Counted from the stretch's first letter, positions 1-5,305 are shown. The stretch: 5,305 nt of DNA from JAHFLQ01 sp964432465 (GCA_964432465.1 CAYSNI010000071.1:1-5305), one strand, 5' to 3'. Notes: a model not told the origin generated them from the letters alone. Program-made: numbers and translations.

Positions 1-94
1 TATTTAATTTCTGAAGCAGATATTTCTGCCTCGCATAGTGCACCCGGCTAGTTATCGGGAAACAGATAATTCTTTTTTTAGAAGCTTTTTTCAT
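1..94 (-). CDS. N-terminal fragment of probable UDP-GlcNAc 2-epimerase (NeuC/WecB-like), cut by the window edge
   Basis: Reading leftward from an ATG at 94-92, an open frame of 31 complete codons runs off the window. After a basic leader rich in Lys it reads IICFPITSRVHYARQKYLLQ. A hydrophobic first beta strand, then T-S-R, then an aromatic-Ala-Arg and a Leu/Lys-rich helix is the usual opening of hydrolysing or non-hydrolysing UDP-N-acetylglucosamine 2-epimerases of the NeuC/WecB type, where the first strand and the T-x-R loop belong to the N-terminal Rossmann half of a GT-B-like fold. A TAA two codons upstream in the same frame excludes an earlier start. A perfect TATAAT lies only 16 bases before the ATG, and no SD is visible. 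The family is inferred from about 20 informative residues, so another GT-B or Rossmann protein is possible. If correct, the enzyme would supply ManNAc-type precursors for a nonulosonic acid or ManNAc-containing glycan, which suits the neighbourhood. Confidence 0.55.
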   Translation of the reverse strand, partial: MKKASKKRIICFPITSRVHYARQKYLLQKLN

Positions 95-110
95 GCTTTA
101 AGTATCGGTA

Positions 111-140
111 ATTATAACCTGATTTGAGCCTATTTGGTAA
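111..140 (-). promoter_or_regulatory. Predicted sigma70-type promoter for the epimerase-like gene
   Basis: On the minus strand a perfect -10 hexamer TATAAT occupies 116-111. An 18-base spacer separates it from TTACCA at 140-135, which matches four of six positions of the -35 consensus. The predicted transcription start, six to eight bases past the -10, falls at about 105-103. That leaves a leader of only about 9-11 bases before the ATG at 94. The promoter sits directly downstream of the strong terminator at 198-159, consistent with a fresh transcription unit starting here. The -35 assignment is weaker than the -10. Confidence 0.5.
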
Positions 141-158
141 CAATAGCTCCGCAAGCTC

Positions 159-198
159 AAAACAAATAAAAATCTCTCCGATTTACATCGGAGAGATT
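159..198 (-). terminator. Strong intrinsic terminator overlapping the oxidoreductase stop codon
   Basis: On the minus strand, AATCTCTCCGAT (198-187) pairs perfectly with ATCGGAGAGATT (182-171) in a 12-bp stem closed by the four-base loop GTAA (186-183), and a T-rich tail follows (170-159). This is a textbook rho-independent terminator. The loop is a GNRA-type tetraloop (GUAA in RNA), and its last three bases are the TAA stop codon of the oxidoreductase gene. The last four codons of that gene therefore form the 5' arm of the hairpin and run into its loop. It ends the radical SAM/oxidoreductase transcription unit. Confidence 0.9.
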
Positions 199-1178
199 AG
201 CTTATTCTCTTCAGCGCTTTTGCGGCAAGCTTCCAGCACTCGGATTACCGCTTCTCCTTCTGGGTAGCCGGTCTCTACTTGCGTAACGCCTTTTTGAATT
301 GCATCGATGAACTCACGTAATTCTTCATCAATCGGATCGACACGATGGGTAACCCACTCCTGTCGCTCACTTGGCGAATCCTTGTATTTCTCTCGTCCGA
401 TCCTGAGCGCAATCTTGTCATCGTTGATGTAAATCGCGCCTTCGGTTCCGGAAATATAGCAGTACCTTTCGCGCGGCACACTGTAGTGACACTGAAGAAG
501 TGCGGTGACGCCGCTTTCCAAATTCATCATCACAAAACTCGTGTCAGGAGATTCGGTTCTTCCGCTAACGCTTTCAAACTTAGCGAAAACCGATCGCACC
601 TTTCCGAATAAATAATGAATCGTATCGATGCAGTGGCTGCCGACCATCGCGAGCGAGCCGAGCGGAGTTCGACTCCTGTTCGCGCGCCAATCGCCCATAT
701 TCATATCAAAGGCCTTGCCGCTAGAGACATTGAAATCAACACTCACCACTCTGCCGATCCAGCCGTTATCAAGAAATTCCTTGGCCTTTCTGTAGACGGC
801 TTCACGCCGCTGGCAATGACCAACCATGAAAACCTTCGGATAACAGACTGCCAGTTGTCCTAAGGATTCAAGGTCTCCGATTGTGTCCACCATCGGCTTT
901 TCAACAAATAGATGATGCCGACGAGCCTTTAAAAGCGGGTACAGGAGCTCCCAGCGCTTGTCGTTCGGAGTCGCAATTACAAACGCCTGAATGGCTGGGC
1001 TCACAAGAAGATTCTCCAGATTGGAGGTGCCTAGCGCCCCTAAAGAACGCGCCTTCGCTCGATCAGGATGGTAAATGAATCTCACCTCCGCGCCTCCAAT
1101 TTTTTGGAGGCGCGGAAGGAGTTGCTTCTTCGCAAATCCACCGTAACCGGCGACACAAACGCCAATCTTATCCTGCAT
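183..1178 (-). CDS. Gfo/Idh/MocA-family NAD(P)-dependent oxidoreductase
   Basis: This 331-residue protein has the size and layout of the Gfo/Idh/MocA family, cytoplasmic enzymes that oxidise or reduce sugars, nucleotide sugars or cyclitols with NAD(P). Residues 1-120 form the Rossmann half: a first strand leading into VAGYGGFA (9-16, GxGxxA nucleotide-binding loop), ATPND (69-73), and FVEKP (91-95), with Lys94 at the family's catalytic lysine. The C-terminal alpha/beta half carries DWR (163-165) and GSHCID (180-185), the usual position of the active-site His and Asp. The acidic residue expected at the end of strand 2 is replaced by the stretch IYHPDR (35-40), so the NAD versus NADP preference cannot be read. 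The ATG is supported by GGAG six bases upstream. The gene starts 12 bases after the radical SAM stop, so the two are probably co-transcribed and translationally linked. The substrate is unknown. A role in nucleotide-sugar modification is inferred from the neighbours. Confidence 0.93.
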   Translation of the reverse strand: MQDKIGVCVAGYGGFAKKQLLPRLQKIGGAEVRFIYHPDRAKARSLGALGTSNLENLLVSPAIQAFVIATPNDKRWELLYPLLKARRHHLFVEKPMVDTIGDLESLGQLAVCYPKVFMVGHCQRREAVYRKAKEFLDNGWIGRVVSVDFNVSSGKAFDMNMGDWRANRSRTPLGSLAMVGSHCIDTIHYLFGKVRSVFAKFESVSGRTESPDTSFVMMNLESGVTALLQCHYSVPRERYCYISGTEGAIYINDDKIALRIGREKYKDSPSERQEWVTHRVDPIDEELREFIDAIQKGVTQVETGYPEGEAVIRVLEACRKSAEENKLISPM

Positions 1179-1183
1179 AAGTT

Positions 1184-1190
1184 ACTCCTG
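1184..1190 (-). promoter_or_regulatory. Ribosome binding site of the oxidoreductase gene
   Basis: CAGGAGT lies on the minus strand entirely within the 12-base gap between the radical SAM stop codon (1193-1191) and the oxidoreductase ATG (1178). It fixes the start of the downstream gene. Ribosomes terminating on the upstream gene would sit over this site, so translational coupling is likely. Confidence 0.75.
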
Positions 1191-2483
1191 TTACTTCGCC
1201 AAACAGTTATCGCAAGGCTTGAGGCAGTTCTTTTTGCCCGTGATCATCGCCAATCGAATTTTACGTAGCTTGTCGCCACTCCAAAGTGAACGAGTAGAAT
1301 CAGTATTGGCGTCGCCAATCTGCAACCAGCTCAGATAGTCATTCTCACAGGGATTAACTATCCCGTCTGCCCAGACATAAACCCTGGTAAACGGGGCAAG
1401 ACAGACCCGGCCGGGCGCCACATCGCGTGATGACCCATCAGGATTATTGAGATACGTGCTTCCAGCCTGTTCGGCATTAGCCATCCGACAGGAAAACTCA
1501 TCCACGAGCGGCTCCCACATCAGACGAGCCTGTTCAGGATCCTGATCGGGCCGGGAGATGACCATGTTGACACGTGTCCGCACCGGAGAATCCGGAAACT
1601 CTTCTCGGCGAATCCGGGCGAACATCTCAACGTTGGCTTTCACCTTGTCAAAGTCGGCGCCGATACGAATCTCTTCAAAGATCTTCTTGTCGCCGGCATC
1701 CACTGAGAACACGATTGTGAGAAAGGCATTCATAGAAAGCCAATCCCTACACAGCGTCTCGGTCATTAATGTCGCGTTAGTATTAAGCTTGAGATGCAAC
1801 ACACCCTTATCGTGGCAATACTGAAGCATCTTCGTAAAACGCGGATTAATCGTCGGCTCACCTCTTCCGGCAAACACGACTGCCCGACACCCGTCAGCGA
1901 CCGCTTCGTCCACCACTTTGGTGAAGAGCTCCCAAGGCATCGTTTTGATCTTCTGTTGATCAATCAGTTCTTGCAGTTTATCGTGGGACTGATAACACAT
2001 CGTACATTGCAGATTGCAGTTCGTCGCGGACTCAAGGTGGAGAACGGGAACAAATCCCGACATATCCAGCTTGTTCGCAAACTTCTTTACCTTGTAACGA
2101 TACAGCAAGTACTCAATCCCCTTATCCTCCTGCCCGTGCTGGAGAAAGTGGACCACTTCGTTGAGCTCGCTAATCGCCAGCTCAAAACCAGGCGTATCAA
2201 AACCGGCTTCATCCGTAGACGGATTGTCCAAGTCGTAGCTCTTCAGGTGCGGCAAGACATTATAAAGACCATACTCATCCGGCATCACCGTGGTCGCGAG
2301 TCGCCTCTCAACCACCGCGATCAGATTGTCCAAGTCTTCACGACTCGCATACTTGAAAGGCTTCGTCCGGAGCTTCGGCCGTCCCTTATCAGCAATCTGC
2401 TGAATAAGTGCCTTAGTCCGGATATCAAACTCCGCCATCGCCCTTTCGCGTTGCTCCCGAATCTTGTCCGATCTTTCCGACAT
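1191..2483 (-). CDS. Radical SAM protein with partial SPASM-type C-terminal cluster domain
   Basis: This is a 430-residue protein if it starts at the ATG at 2483. The core begins near residue 148. It carries C156-X3-C160-X2-C163, the classic [4Fe-4S]/S-adenosylmethionine motif, followed by GRGEP (206-210, the GGEP-like SAM contact), LNTNAT (233-238) and FSVDA (259-263), all expected of the radical SAM TIM barrel. The C-terminal part has C361-X12-G-X4-C379, which fits the first half of the SPASM signature, then C420-X3-C424-X2-C427 near the end. This is fewer cysteines than a full SPASM domain, so one auxiliary Fe-S cluster (twitch-like) is more likely than two. Residues 1-145 are an unrecognised, mostly helical and charged extension. 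An in-frame GTG at 2531 would add 16 residues but lacks an SD, whereas the ATG has a near-perfect one. The downstream partner is a Gfo/Idh/MocA oxidoreductase. A carbohydrate substrate is inferred. Peptide or other small-molecule modification is not excluded, though no precursor peptide gene is visible nearby. Confidence 0.92.
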   Translation of the reverse strand: MSERSDKIREQRERAMAEFDIRTKALIQQIADKGRPKLRTKPFKYASREDLDNLIAVVERRLATTVMPDEYGLYNVLPHLKSYDLDNPSTDEAGFDTPGFELAISELNEVVHFLQHGQEDKGIEYLLYRYKVKKFANKLDMSGFVPVLHLESATNCNLQCTMCYQSHDKLQELIDQQKIKTMPWELFTKVVDEAVADGCRAVVFAGRGEPTINPRFTKMLQYCHDKGVLHLKLNTNATLMTETLCRDWLSMNAFLTIVFSVDAGDKKIFEEIRIGADFDKVKANVEMFARIRREEFPDSPVRTRVNMVISRPDQDPEQARLMWEPLVDEFSCRMANAEQAGSTYLNNPDGSSRDVAPGRVCLAPFTRVYVWADGIVNPCENDYLSWLQIGDANTDSTRSLWSGDKLRKIRLAMITGKKNCLKPCDNCLAK

Positions 2484-2488
2484 GCAAC

Positions 2489-2497
2489 TTCCTCCTA
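2489..2497 (-). promoter_or_regulatory. Ribosome binding site fixing the radical SAM start
   Basis: TAGGAGGAA lies five bases upstream of the ATG at 2483. This near-consensus SD decides for the 430-residue product over the upstream in-frame GTG at 2531, which has no comparable site. Confidence 0.85.
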
Positions 2498-2520
2498 TTT
2501 CAAAGTCCAAAAATAAAACA

Positions 2521-2548
2521 AGTTTACTCACGCTTAAGTTACGATAAA
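2521..2548 (-). promoter_or_regulatory. Weak candidate promoter for the radical SAM/oxidoreductase unit
   Basis: A promoter is expected between the terminator at 2598-2561 and the radical SAM start. The best pair I find on the minus strand is TTTATC (2548-2543, three of six -35 matches) and TAAACT (2526-2521, four of six -10 matches), 16 bases apart. The match is poor. An alternative sigma factor, a different position, or read-through of the upstream terminator would all fit. Confidence 0.25.
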
Positions 2549-2560
2549 GCGTTGGCTAGA

Positions 2561-2598
2561 TAATAAAATAAAAAAGCCCCGAAGTCAATCAGGGCTTT
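2561..2598 (-). terminator. Intrinsic terminator after the 353-residue GT-B gene
   Basis: On the minus strand AAAGCCC (2598-2592) pairs with GGGCTTT (2579-2573) across a 12-base loop, followed by TT and a T-rich stretch to 2561. The hairpin starts six bases after the stop codon of the upstream gene (2607-2605). It separates the GT-B genes from the radical SAM/oxidoreductase pair. The large loop makes it weaker than the terminator at 198-159, so partial read-through is plausible. Confidence 0.8.
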
Positions 2599-2604
2599 AT
2601 ATTT

Positions 2605-3666
2605 TTATCCGAGAATCTGGAGAAGACTGGCAGTCATTTTCCGAACCGCCTGACCGGGTTCGGCCGGAGTCGGAAAGTAGGCTTCCTGCTTAGCGCGCAT
2701 CTCGCTGAAACCGCCTCCAAGCAAATCTGGGATAGCATTCGCGATATGGGAAGCGCAGAACGCCGGGCGCGAAATGCCGAATTCACACGGAGGCCAAGTA
2801 TCGCTTCCAGTCTGTTCCTTCATCCTCTTCAAGCCGGGAGGCGAAAAGAAGTCGATGACAGGCTTCCGAAGGCAGGCCGCCTCTATGCCGGATGTGGAAG
2901 CCGCGGCGACCATGAGATCGCAGGCCCCGATTACATCGAGCGAAGAAAAGCCGATGGCCTTTATGTCCTTCCCCTGCATAAGTCGAGCCTGAACTCCCTC
3001 CGCTCGAATGGCGTCTTCATAAGCGCTAGGAATATTCTGATCTCCCGGATGGAGCATGAAAAAAATCTTGAAGATTTTTCTATCCCACAAACTTGATACC
3101 GCATCCACTACGGCTTTGAAATGAAGGCGATTGACCTCCAGATCTTTGCCGGCGGTGCAGTAAAGCAGTAGGTCAGAGTCATCAACAACTCCGAGCGTGC
3201 GGCGAGTCACCAGTGCCGATTTTGCCGGCCAGAACGAACTCTCAATCACCGGGTTGCCGGTGGCGATGACTTCCGCGTTCGGAAAAAGCTTCCGAGTCAT
3301 CTCGGCCTCAACTTCGGAAAGGACAAACACGAAGTTCGCCTTTTCCCGAAACGGAGCGAACCAGGCTCGGCTGGAAGTCCCGAAAATATCGGCATAGAAG
3401 CCGAACGGCACCCCGTTTTCCATCGCAATCCCGGCCGCTTCTACTTCTTCCTTCGCTAGCTCCGCCGACGATGACATGCCCAACAGCAAAAGCTTACTGT
3501 TGGCGATATCGCTTACAATCTGACTCATTGAGCCCGGGAGAGGCTTCCCGCCCCCGAGATACGGGGCCACACGGACGCCACGATCCTCCAGCTTCGCCTT
3601 CATCATCTCAAACGCCCGCGACGGCGCGAGATCCCGCGCGACCATGGTAATCCACCGGTCTTCCAT
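2605..3666 (-). CDS. Divergent GT-B-fold glycosyltransferase/epimerase-like protein
   Basis: This 353-residue protein has no signal peptide or obvious membrane segment, so it is probably cytoplasmic. The overall pattern is a two-domain GT-B fold as in UDP-GlcNAc 2-epimerases, LpxB, MurG and CDP-glycerol glycerophosphotransferases. The N-terminal domain includes LLLLGMSSSAEL (59-70) and VPFGFYADIFG (86-96). The linker TGNPVIES (136-143) matches the conserved T/S-G-N-P-V/I turn that opens the second domain. The C-terminal domain has MLHPGD (204-209, HP-type loop) and STSGIEAACLRKPVID (257-272), the usual Ser-rich donor-binding loop followed by E-A and K-P-V-I. The ATG is set by a perfect SD. 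The protein is shorter than its upstream neighbour and ends with a degenerate version of the neighbours' C-terminal motif (EPGQAVRKM, 336-344). The exact activity cannot be assigned: it could be a transferase, an epimerase or a non-catalytic homologue. Confidence 0.8.
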   Translation of the reverse strand: MEDRWITMVARDLAPSRAFEMMKAKLEDRGVRVAPYLGGGKPLPGSMSQIVSDIANSKLLLLGMSSSAELAKEEVEAAGIAMENGVPFGFYADIFGTSSRAWFAPFREKANFVFVLSEVEAEMTRKLFPNAEVIATGNPVIESSFWPAKSALVTRRTLGVVDDSDLLLYCTAGKDLEVNRLHFKAVVDAVSSLWDRKIFKIFFMLHPGDQNIPSAYEDAIRAEGVQARLMQGKDIKAIGFSSLDVIGACDLMVAAASTSGIEAACLRKPVIDFFSPPGLKRMKEQTGSDTWPPCEFGISRPAFCASHIANAIPDLLGGGFSEMRAKQEAYFPTPAEPGQAVRKMTASLLQILG

Positions 3667-3671
3667 GCCCT

Positions 3672-3680
3672 ACCTCCTTA
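3672..3680 (-). promoter_or_regulatory. Consensus ribosome binding site of the 353-residue gene
   Basis: TAAGGAGGT lies five bases before the ATG at 3666. It is a full match to the anti-SD of bacterial 16S rRNA and fixes the start codon. The two genes upstream lack such a signal at their junction. Confidence 0.85.
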
Positions 3681-3685
3681 ATTAG

Positions 3686-3714
3686 GATAAAAAAACAACT
3701 CAAAGTTCCGACAA
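3686..3714 (-). promoter_or_regulatory. Possible internal promoter between GT-B genes
   Basis: In the 63-base gap, TTGTCG (3714-3709, four of six -35 matches) and TTTATC (3691-3686, three of six -10 matches) are exactly 17 bases apart on the minus strand and would give a short leader containing the strong SD. The gap is long compared with the other within-operon junctions, which makes an internal promoter reasonable. The gap is also AT-rich, so chance matches are likely. Confidence 0.22.
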
Positions 3715-3729
3715 TATAATAACAGAAGA

Positions 3730-5082
3730 TTAATTAGCGGTCAATATATATAACGCTATCCGCTCACCCGCCCTGCCGTCCATTATTCCGCACTGCGCCA
3801 GAACCATCTCTTTCCGCTCTCTGCGATCAATCGCCGGATCTTCCAAATATTTATTTATCCACAAAACCAACTCATCTTTTGTTTTCGGAAAACGAACTGC
3901 GCCGCTTTTCACCACATTACCGTAATGATAAGTCTTATAGAAAAAGGTAGGCGACTTGGACATTACCTCTTTTCCCTTCACTTCAAAATTGATATTGATT
4001 ACCGGCTTATCAAATACGGCCGCGTCCACGCTCATACTAGAAGCGTAACAAACAAAAAGATCGGCATTAGCCAGCATATCCGTAAGTCCGCGAATATCAT
4101 CAAAGGTCATGTCCCAGTTCACTCCTCGCTCGCGAGAAAAACGAACACCCGGAACTTCGTAGCGCAGATCGGACCGTAATTTAAGCTCTGCTTCTTCCAC
4201 GAAGTCATTCGGTTGAAAACGAACAAAAAGCTGGGCGTTTTTCACGGAGCCATCGGCGAGCCCTATCCTCAACATATCGATAATATCCCAATCTGAGTTA
4301 CTAAAAGCCTTGCCCATCGGCGCATACACGATGATTTTCTTTTGCGGATCTAATTTATTTTTTTGGCAAAAATTTTCACGAGAAATCGGTTGATAATTAA
4401 CATGCCAATCATACTGCGGAATACCGCTAACAAAAATATTACGCTCGTCCATATCAGCATATTCAATTGCCTCTTGCTTCACGATCCCGTTAAAAACGAT
4501 TAACGAGTCGGGCAATAATCTCAACGCCCTTCTCGCCGTAAGCTTATCCCAAGAATTTATAAAACCGATGCTCCGTACGTTGCGTCGCTTCGCCTCCCGC
4601 AAAAGATTAATCTCTTCGCCGTCAAAAAGATGAGCTAGCAGTACCACGTCAGGATTGTAATGATCAAAATATCGGGAAAAGGTACGGTTTTTCACGAAGG
4701 CATAATCCAGCGTCCGCATAATCTTTCTAATCCAGCGGCGGGCTAAAATAAAATTCACGGCTTTCATAATGTAATATCCGAGATAGTTGCGACGCTCCTC
4801 GAGTGCCATCTTCCGGCGAAGATCGGTAGTGGCAGTGCGGAGCAATGGAAAGCTCAGTTGGGAAAAAATTCTGTCCAAACCTTTCGGCATTTTATTCTCA
4901 ACTACTTCGTAAAAAACGCGCGAGTGGGAAAATTCCTTTTGGTAATATTCCGCTCGTTCGGAAGAATCAACAAAAAATACAATCCGGACGTCCTCCCGCG
5001 CGATCAAATTCTTATAGATATCGGTGCGTAAAATATTTCTCGCTTCCGCGCCCTGAAAAATAGTGATAAAAATTGTCCGCAT
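3730..5082 (-). CDS. GT-B-fold transferase of the CDP-glycerol glycerophosphotransferase-like type
   Basis: This is a complete 450-residue protein. The N-terminal domain (about 1-200) begins with a hydrophobic strand (IFITIFQGAEARNIL, 4-18) and has a basic, amphipathic stretch around 88-135 that could contact the membrane surface. PDVVLLAH (144-151) and SIGFINSWDKLTAR (171-184) are the pattern seen in surface-carbohydrate GT-B proteins, which usually read SWDNLTS there. VSGIPQYD (218-225) marks the domain linker. The C-terminal domain carries VYAPMG (252-257), VRFQPND (287-293, in place of the usual HP loop) and ASSMSVDAAVFDKPVI (347-362), the donor-binding loop typical of glycerophosphotransferase and epimerase relatives. 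The tail MDGRAGERIA (434-443) is shared with the upstream gene. The ATG lies one base after the upstream stop with no good SD, so it probably relies on reinitiation. The donor and acceptor are unknown. Assembly of a cell-surface glycan in the cytoplasm is the likely role. Confidence 0.85.
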   Translation of the reverse strand: MRTIFITIFQGAEARNILRTDIYKNLIAREDVRIVFFVDSSERAEYYQKEFSHSRVFYEVVENKMPKGLDRIFSQLSFPLLRTATTDLRRKMALEERRNYLGYYIMKAVNFILARRWIRKIMRTLDYAFVKNRTFSRYFDHYNPDVVLLAHLFDGEEINLLREAKRRNVRSIGFINSWDKLTARRALRLLPDSLIVFNGIVKQEAIEYADMDERNIFVSGIPQYDWHVNYQPISRENFCQKNKLDPQKKIIVYAPMGKAFSNSDWDIIDMLRIGLADGSVKNAQLFVRFQPNDFVEEAELKLRSDLRYEVPGVRFSRERGVNWDMTFDDIRGLTDMLANADLFVCYASSMSVDAAVFDKPVININFEVKGKEVMSKSPTFFYKTYHYGNVVKSGAVRFPKTKDELVLWINKYLEDPAIDRRERKEMVLAQCGIMDGRAGERIALYILTAN

Positions 5083-5083
5083 A

Positions 5084-5305
5084 TTAGTTATATAGTTTTC
5101 CCAAAAGAAAATCGGCTATCCGTTCGCCGGACTTTCCGTCCATTTTCCATGCCTGTAACTTCAAAAACTGCGCGCGCCCTTCCCAATCGAGAAAGCGATC
5201 TTTCAAATATCGGTTAATACTTGCCAGTAAATCGTCCTTGCTTCTGGCAAACGGCGCCCATTTGGTAAAAAGCATTTTCTTCGTATGGTCCCAATCCAAA
5301 AACCG
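5084..5305 (-). CDS. C-terminal end of a second GT-B transferase paralogue, cut by the window edge
   Basis: The open frame extends to the window end without a start of its own. The visible part is 73 residues beginning R-F-L-D-W. It aligns without gaps to the C-terminus of the next gene: from its WAPFARSKDDL to its IADFLL, 21 of 53 residues are identical by hand count, including the tail MDGKSGERIA. This C-terminal helix region closes the GT-B fold in these transferases. The stop TAA (5086-5084) is one base from the ATG of the downstream paralogue, so the two are in one operon and probably translationally coupled. The TTG at 5299-5297 is inside the frame, not a start. The catalytic loops lie outside the window, so the assignment rests on the paralogue. 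Confidence 0.8.
   Translation of the reverse strand, partial: RFLDWDHTKKMLFTKWAPFARSKDDLLASINRYLKDRFLDWEGRAQFLKLQAWKMDGKSGERIADFLLGKLYN

Noticed and set aside
138..143. TTGTTA on the minus strand as the -35 box for the epimerase-like gene.
   Set aside because: It lies 21 bases from the TATAAT box, too far for a usual sigma70 promoter. TTACCA at an 18-base distance fits better.
1794..2516. A 240-codon open frame on the plus strand opposite the radical SAM gene.
   Set aside because: It lies antisense to a gene with clear catalytic motifs, has no SD, is rich in Arg, Leu and His as expected of a reverse-frame shadow, and shows no recognisable domain.
2484..2531. A GTG start at 2531 that would extend the radical SAM protein by 16 residues.
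   Set aside because: It would place the near-consensus SD (2497-2489) inside the coding region, lacks an SD of its own and adds a stretch without family character. The ATG at 2483 is far better supported.
2561..2598. Use of the terminator at 2598-2561 in both directions.
   Set aside because: The plus-strand reading has some T residues after the stem, but no plus-strand gene ends there, so a bidirectional role has no support.
3689..3707. A small hairpin (AACT, loop TTG, AGTT) followed by G and seven T on the minus strand, resembling a terminator between the GT-B genes.
   Set aside because: The stem is only four base pairs with one G-C pair, too weak to count as an intrinsic terminator. The T run is better explained by general AT richness of the gap.
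5297..5299. A TTG near the right edge that could be taken as the start of a 71-residue protein.
   Set aside because: The frame stays open to the window end and the product aligns with the C-terminus of a 450-residue paralogue, so this is the end of a longer gene.
1..5305. CRISPR arrays, tRNA or rRNA genes, insertion sequences and att-type repeats.
   Set aside because: I saw no regularly spaced repeats, cloverleaf-like segments, transposase-like frames or long terminal inverted repeats. The only clear inverted repeats are the two terminators.

Overview
All supported genes in this window lie on the minus strand, so transcription runs from high to low coordinates. The content looks like part of a bacterial surface-glycan or glycoconjugate locus: predicted GT-B-fold transferases, a radical SAM enzyme, a sugar-type NAD(P)-dependent oxidoreductase and, at the low-coordinate edge, the start of a probable UDP-GlcNAc 2-epimerase (NeuC/WecB-like) gene. 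Canonical Shine-Dalgarno (SD) sequences, tight gene spacing and intrinsic terminators point to a bacterium. I cannot name the species. The mix of divergent GT-B proteins is common in uncultivated lineages (for example Patescibacteria, Omnitrophota, Elusimicrobiota), but that is only a guess.

Layout in transcription order: (1) 5305-5084, the C-terminal end of a GT-B transferase cut by the window edge. (2) 5082-3730, a complete 450-residue GT-B transferase-like protein, starting one base after the previous stop. The two share 21 of 53 ungapped C-terminal residues (hand count), so they are tandem paralogues. (3) 3666-2605, a more divergent 353-residue GT-B/epimerase-like protein with a perfect SD, followed immediately by an intrinsic terminator at 2598-2561. 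(4) 2483-1191, a radical SAM protein with a CX3CX2C cluster motif, a partial SPASM-type C-terminal cysteine set and a novel-looking N-terminal region of about 145 residues. (5) 1178-183, a Gfo/Idh/MocA oxidoreductase 12 bases downstream, so almost certainly co-transcribed with the radical SAM gene. Its stop codon lies in the loop of a 12-bp terminator hairpin. (6) 94-1, the first 31 codons of the epimerase-like gene, behind a perfect TATAAT box and with almost no leader.

The terminators split the window into at least three transcription units: the GT-B genes (5305-2561), the radical SAM/oxidoreductase pair (about 2520-159), and the epimerase-like gene (from about 104 leftward). A reasonable model is that the radical SAM enzyme and the oxidoreductase act one after the other on a nucleotide sugar or related carbohydrate, and the GT-B proteins build or transfer the resulting glycan. 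The pairing is visible in the sequence. The substrate and reaction are inference.
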